Source of the DNA: Xanthobacteraceae bacterium
GTDB taxonomy: Bacteria; Pseudomonadota; Alphaproteobacteria; Rhizobiales; Xanthobacteraceae
NCBI GenBank assembly: GCA_030043175.1
Contig: JASHYD010001299.1
Coordinates: 1 to 7,999 of the forward strand
Direction: 5' to 3'
Length of the DNA stretch: 7,999 nt
Each line of letters opens with the position of its first letter. The first letter of the stretch is position 1. The position numbers and the translations under genes were made by a program. The notes beneath the pieces are model-generated. The model was not told the origin of the DNA. It made no database searches and saw only the letters and a program-made list of their open reading frames with translations. Below are positions 5,700-7,999 of the stretch, in pieces.

Positions 5700-5878
5700 C
5701 CTCAAGGCGGTGGGTTACCAGGGTAGGACGGGACTATGGCCCAAGCTACGTTGCAGAGAGGTTCAAGACCGACGTCCGAATACTTCCTCAGTTCGAACCT
5801 CTCGAAGGCAAGGCAGCAGACAATGGCCCACAAGAGCAGCGTCAAGAGGCGCGTAAGGGCAAAGTTTAGGAGAGGAAA
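5700..5878 (+). ncRNA. Putative omega RNA (HEARO-type) remnant upstream of iscB
   Basis: IscB proteins work with an omega RNA, first described as HEARO RNA, encoded immediately upstream of iscB with the guide at its 5' end. This gene-free 180-base stretch occupies exactly that place. It contains a perfect 9-bp stem, GAGAGGTTC (5756-5764) with GAACCTCTC (5795-5803), around a 30-base loop. The segment ATGGCCCA occurs twice (around 5736 and 5823) on either side of the stem. The 3' part runs directly into the iscB ribosome binding site (AGGAGAGG, 5869-5876). Position and stem are seen; RNA identity is inference. The 5' boundary and any guide cannot be fixed by eye. Confidence 0.5.
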
Positions 5879-6514
5879 TTGTCGGTATTCGTTCTCGATC
5901 AGCGCAAGCGGGCGGTCATGCCATGCTGCGAGAAGCGGGCTCGCCAGCTTCTCGAACGGGGCCGGGCGGTTGTCGACCCCCGCTACCGGTTCACGATCCG
6001 CTTGAAGGACCGCGTCGGGGGCGATCTCGACTCCGGCGGCAGGACCACCGGCATTGCCGTCGTTGCCGACGAGGATGGCAACAAGCCGGCGAAGGTTCTC
6101 TGCCTGAGGTTGCTCAACCGGGACGACGGCAAGGCTGGCTTGAGCCGAGCCTTCGACACCGGGTCGATACCCTGCATTTCCCGGCGCAGGCGGTTGCATC
6201 GCTTGGCACCGGTTTCAGCGATATCCGTCAAACGCGTTCGGTTCGACATGCAGCTCTGCGAAAACCCGGAAATCTTAGGTGTCGCGTATCAGCAGGGAAC
6301 GCTCGCCGATCACGAAATCCGGGAATACGTTTTCGAGAAATTGCGGGCCGAGGTGCCACCAGGCAACAAGGCCGGGACCCACGTTGGACCTGTCGCGGTT
6401 CGTGGCAGCGGCTCTTTGAGAATGAGCAAATCAACCCCGAGTACTGCAAACTTCTCCATCGCGCGGACGGCTATTGCTACGCCCGGCAACCCGCGCTTCC
6501 TCCCCGTCCTGTAG
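5879..6514 (+). pseudogene. iscB: Broken IscB (RNA-guided RuvC/HNH nuclease ancestral to Cas9)
   Basis: The frame opens with a TTG after AGGAGAGG and reads LSVFVLDQRKRAVMPCCEKR, then ARQLLERGRAVVDPRYRFTI. This is the PLMP/RRXRR N-terminus of IscB. RuvC-I follows with its aspartate kept (D51, DLDSGGRTTGIAVV), though a few residues before it are missing. The arginine-rich bridge helix is deleted. A piece (GWLEPSLRHRVDT) survives in another frame. RuvC-II reads ISVKRVRFDMQ, where the family has glutamate at the position of K118. After YQQGTLADHEIREYVFEK the HNH domain and RuvC-III are gone. The sequence jumps to the C-terminal domain (PPGNKAGTHVGPVAVRGSGS) and finishes in a shifted frame (YCKLLHRADGYCYARQPALP). 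The length is 211 codons against roughly 400-500 in the family. It cannot be an active nuclease. Confidence 0.85.
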
Positions 6515-6521
6515 AACGGGG
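6502..6521 (+). repeat. Right-end hairpin of the IscB/IS605-type element
   Basis: CCCCGT (6502-6507) pairs with ACGGGG (6516-6521) around an 8-base loop and is followed by TTTCC. This CCCCGT...ACGGGGTTTCC arrangement right after the iscB/tnpB coding end is typical of IS200/IS605 right ends, which Y1 transposases recognise as hairpins. It sits 10 bases before the ribosome binding site of the next gene. It could also act as a weak terminator. Confidence 0.6.
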
Positions 6522-6542
6522 TTTCCAACGCAGGAGACTCTG

Positions 6543-7505
6543 ATGAAAAATGCCGATTTCTCCAGGCTTGCACTTGCTCTGCTTGCAACTGCACTGGCCA
6601 TTTCCGGGGTCCGGGCGCAGGAGACCTTGAAGGTTGCCATCGGCCAGATCAACAATTGGGAAAATCAGGCGCCGACGCTCGGCCAGGAGGCCGGCATCTT
6701 CAAAAGGCATGGCCTGGTGCTCGAGACGTTCGGCACCGCTGGCGCCGGCGAGACGCTGCAGCCAATCATTTCCGGCAGCGCCGACATCGGCATCGGAGTC
6801 GGGATCGCCGGCGCCATGCGCGCCTTCTCTACGGGTGCGCCGGTCCGTATTCTCGCGCCGGCATTCACCGGCACAGCCGACCTCTATTGGTATGTGCGTG
6901 CCGACTCGCCCCTCAAAACCTTCGCAGACGTGACGGCCCGCAATACCATCGCATACTCGACCAACGGATCGAGTTCCCACAATATTGTGCTCGCATTCAT
7001 CGACGAACTCGGTCTCAAGGCAAAACCGACGCCCACCGGCAGCCCGCCCGCGACTCTCACGGCAGTGATGTCGGGCCAGATCGACATCGGCTGGGCGGCA
7101 CCGCCCATCGCCATGCAGGAAATTAGGGACGGCAAGGTTCGCATCGTAGCGCGCGGCAGCGACGTCCCATCGCTCCGCGGGCAGACCGTGCGGGCGACCA
7201 TCATCAATGCCGAGCTGCTGCAGAAGCACCCGGACGCCGCGGCCCGCTTCATGGCCGCCTATCGCGAGACGATCGACTGGATGTATTCCGACCCCCAGGC
7301 GATCGAGCTCTACGCCAAGAGGATCGACAAGCCGGTCGACATCGTTCGCGACATCATCAAGACATTCTATCCGAAGGAAGCCCTGCAAACCGACACAATG
7401 GCCGACGTGCCTGGAATTCTGCGCGATGCGGTAAAACTCAAGTTTCTCCGCGAGCCTCTGAGCGAGGCACAGCTCAATGAGCTGATCCGCACGCCGCCGC
7501 GGTGA
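6543..7505 (+). CDS. ABC transporter substrate-binding protein, NMT1/THI5-like (nitrate/sulfonate/taurine type)
   Basis: This 320-residue periplasmic solute-binding protein would deliver a small ligand to an ABC importer. It starts MKNADFSRLALALLATALAI with a Sec signal peptide probably cut after VRA (residue 25). The mature part opens with TLKVAIGQINNWENQAPTLG and has the family's lobe patterns: AGIFKRHGLVLETF, then QPIISGSADIGIG, SPLKTFADV and LTAVMSGQIDIGWAAPP. The length suits the NMT1/THI5 group (SsuA, TauA and aromatic-acid relatives). The ATG at 6543 follows CAGGAGA (6531-6537) at good spacing. The ligand cannot be read from sequence. The aldolase gene upstream may belong to the same pathway, separated by the IscB relic. 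A second binding protein follows after 30 bases. No permease or ATPase gene is in view. Confidence 0.9.
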   Translation: MKNADFSRLALALLATALAISGVRAQETLKVAIGQINNWENQAPTLGQEAGIFKRHGLVLETFGTAGAGETLQPIISGSADIGIGVGIAGAMRAFSTGAPVRILAPAFTGTADLYWYVRADSPLKTFADVTARNTIAYSTNGSSSHNIVLAFIDELGLKAKPTPTGSPPATLTAVMSGQIDIGWAAPPIAMQEIRDGKVRIVARGSDVPSLRGQTVRATIINAELLQKHPDAAARFMAAYRETIDWMYSDPQAIELYAKRIDKPVDIVRDIIKTFYPKEALQTDTMADVPGILRDAVKLKFLREPLSEAQLNELIRTPPR

Positions 7506-7535
7506 GTGCGCCGAAACCCCGATGGAGACATGCCG

Positions 7536-7999
7536 ATGAAACACCAACGCAAACGCGCCCCCACACGGCGTCGCGTGCTCGCCGGCACCGCCGCCGTGGG
7601 CGCGCTGGCATTTGCCCCCGCCGTCGTTCGCGCGCAGGCGAAATCGCTCAAGATTGCCGTCCTCTTGACACGTTCTGGTTATCTTGCCCCGGCCGGCCAG
7701 AGCTGTCACCGCGGCGCCCTGATCGCCCCGAAAGTGCTGGGCGATTATGGCTATCAAGTCGATCTCGTCCATGTGGACGTCGAGTCCAATCCGGACGTTG
7801 CGCGCAATCAGTGCGAACGGGTCATCAATGAGGGCGTCGACGTGATCGTCGGCGCCTTCGACTCCGCCTGTACGCTTGCCATGGCGCAGGTGTGCGAGCA
7901 GCGCCAGGTGCCGCTCGTCGTCAACATCGCCGCCGCGCCCGCCCTCACCGAGCAGGGCTACCGGTTCCTGGTGCGCAATTTCCCGACCGGCGGCCAGAT
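7536..7999 (+). CDS. ABC transporter substrate-binding protein, branched-chain amino acid (LivK/Peripla_BP_6) type, cut by right edge
   Basis: The first 154 residues are visible, with no stop before the window ends. The N-terminus has a twin-arginine-type signal (TRRRVLAGTAAVGALAFAPA) probably cut after VRA (residue 33), so export by Tat is likely. The mature protein opens with SLKIAVLLTRSGYLAPAGQS, the usual first strand and ligand loop of Peripla_BP_6 proteins. It continues with NQCERVINEGVDVIVGAFDS and QRQVPLVVNIAAAPALTEQG, matching the core of lobe one. These proteins serve HAAT-type importers for amino acids, amides or aromatic compounds. The ATG at 7536 has GGAGA (7524-7528) seven bases upstream. 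It lies 30 bases after the previous gene, so the two are probably co-transcribed. Finding two binding proteins of different families in tandem is noteworthy. Confidence 0.88.
   Translation, partial: MKHQRKRAPTRRRVLAGTAAVGALAFAPAVVRAQAKSLKIAVLLTRSGYLAPAGQSCHRGALIAPKVLGDYGYQVDLVHVDVESNPDVARNQCERVINEGVDVIVGAFDSACTLAMAQVCEQRQVPLVVNIAAAPALTEQGYRFLVRNFPTGGQ

Larger units (their letters stand above)
5700..6525 (+). mobile_element. Decayed IS200/IS605-type element carrying iscB (no transposase)
   Basis: The unit comprises the presumed omega RNA region, the broken iscB and the right-end hairpin. No tnpA (Y1 transposase) is present, as in most iscB elements, so it would have moved in trans. The boundaries are approximate: the left limit is set after the aldolase gene and the right limit just past the hairpin at 6502-6521. 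Confidence 0.5.

Noticed and set aside
4716..5705. Minus-strand frame of 329 codons
   Set aside because: Antisense to the class II aldolase gene, whose active-site residues are intact on the plus strand.
5879..6514. An active IsrB-like (HNH-less) nuclease
   Set aside because: IsrB keeps the bridge helix and all RuvC motifs. Here RuvC-III and the bridge helix are missing and the RuvC-II glutamate is lysine, with frameshifts.
6477..7772. Long minus-strand frame of 431 codons
   Set aside because: It is antisense to two clear solute-binding protein genes and shows no domain. Long antisense frames are common in high-GC DNA.
1..7999. CRISPR array, tRNA or rRNA genes
   Set aside because: No regularly spaced repeats and no tRNA-like or rRNA-like sequence were seen on either strand.

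Overview
The window looks like an accessory stretch of an alphaproteobacterial chromosome, most likely Bradyrhizobium or a close relative (Nitrobacteraceae). The reasons are high GC, a ChvI-type response regulator, a rhizobial-style bS21 paralogue next to two small hypothetical genes, a GGAAC-N16-CGTT (EcfG-type) promoter match, and family resemblances recalled from Bradyrhizobium proteins. The species call is inference; no database was searched.

Layout: the left edge (1-329, minus) is the N-terminus of a ClpX paralogue. About 650 bases without a recognisable gene follow. A complete orphan chvI (975-1673, minus) comes next, with a structured leader and no chvG after it. At 2048-2229 there is a frameshifted scrap of an IS110-family transposase, then about 500 bases with no convincing gene. 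A small cluster at 2730-3611 (plus) holds rpsU, a GTG-started 78-residue protein, an EcfG-type promoter, and a 68-residue protein with a strong ribosome binding site. The tail of that last gene runs into the antisense of a degraded bacteriophytochrome fragment (3589-3887, minus), which marks a recombination junction. A small two-helix membrane protein gene (minus, probably frameshifted) faces a class II aldolase/adducin-family gene (4791-5657, plus) across a gap with a perfect 8-bp inverted repeat.

The most interesting region is 5700-6525. It holds a decayed IscB (the RuvC/HNH RNA-guided nuclease of IS200/IS605-type elements, ancestral to Cas9). Upstream is a strong 9-bp stem where the omega RNA (HEARO RNA) is expected, and downstream is a typical right-end hairpin. 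The protein has lost its HNH domain, bridge helix and RuvC-III region, and the RuvC-II glutamate reads as lysine, so it should be inactive. The element's right end lies about ten bases before the ribosome binding site of the next gene.

The right side (6543-7999, plus) encodes two periplasmic solute-binding proteins of different ABC-transporter families in tandem: an NMT1/THI5-like protein with a Sec signal, then a branched-chain-amino-acid-type protein with a twin-arginine signal that runs off the edge. With the aldolase-family enzyme upstream they suggest a small-molecule (perhaps aromatic acid) uptake and breakdown locus that continues to the right. Overall the window is a mosaic: paralogues of core genes (clpX, chvI, rpsU), stress-type small genes and at least three decayed genes or elements.
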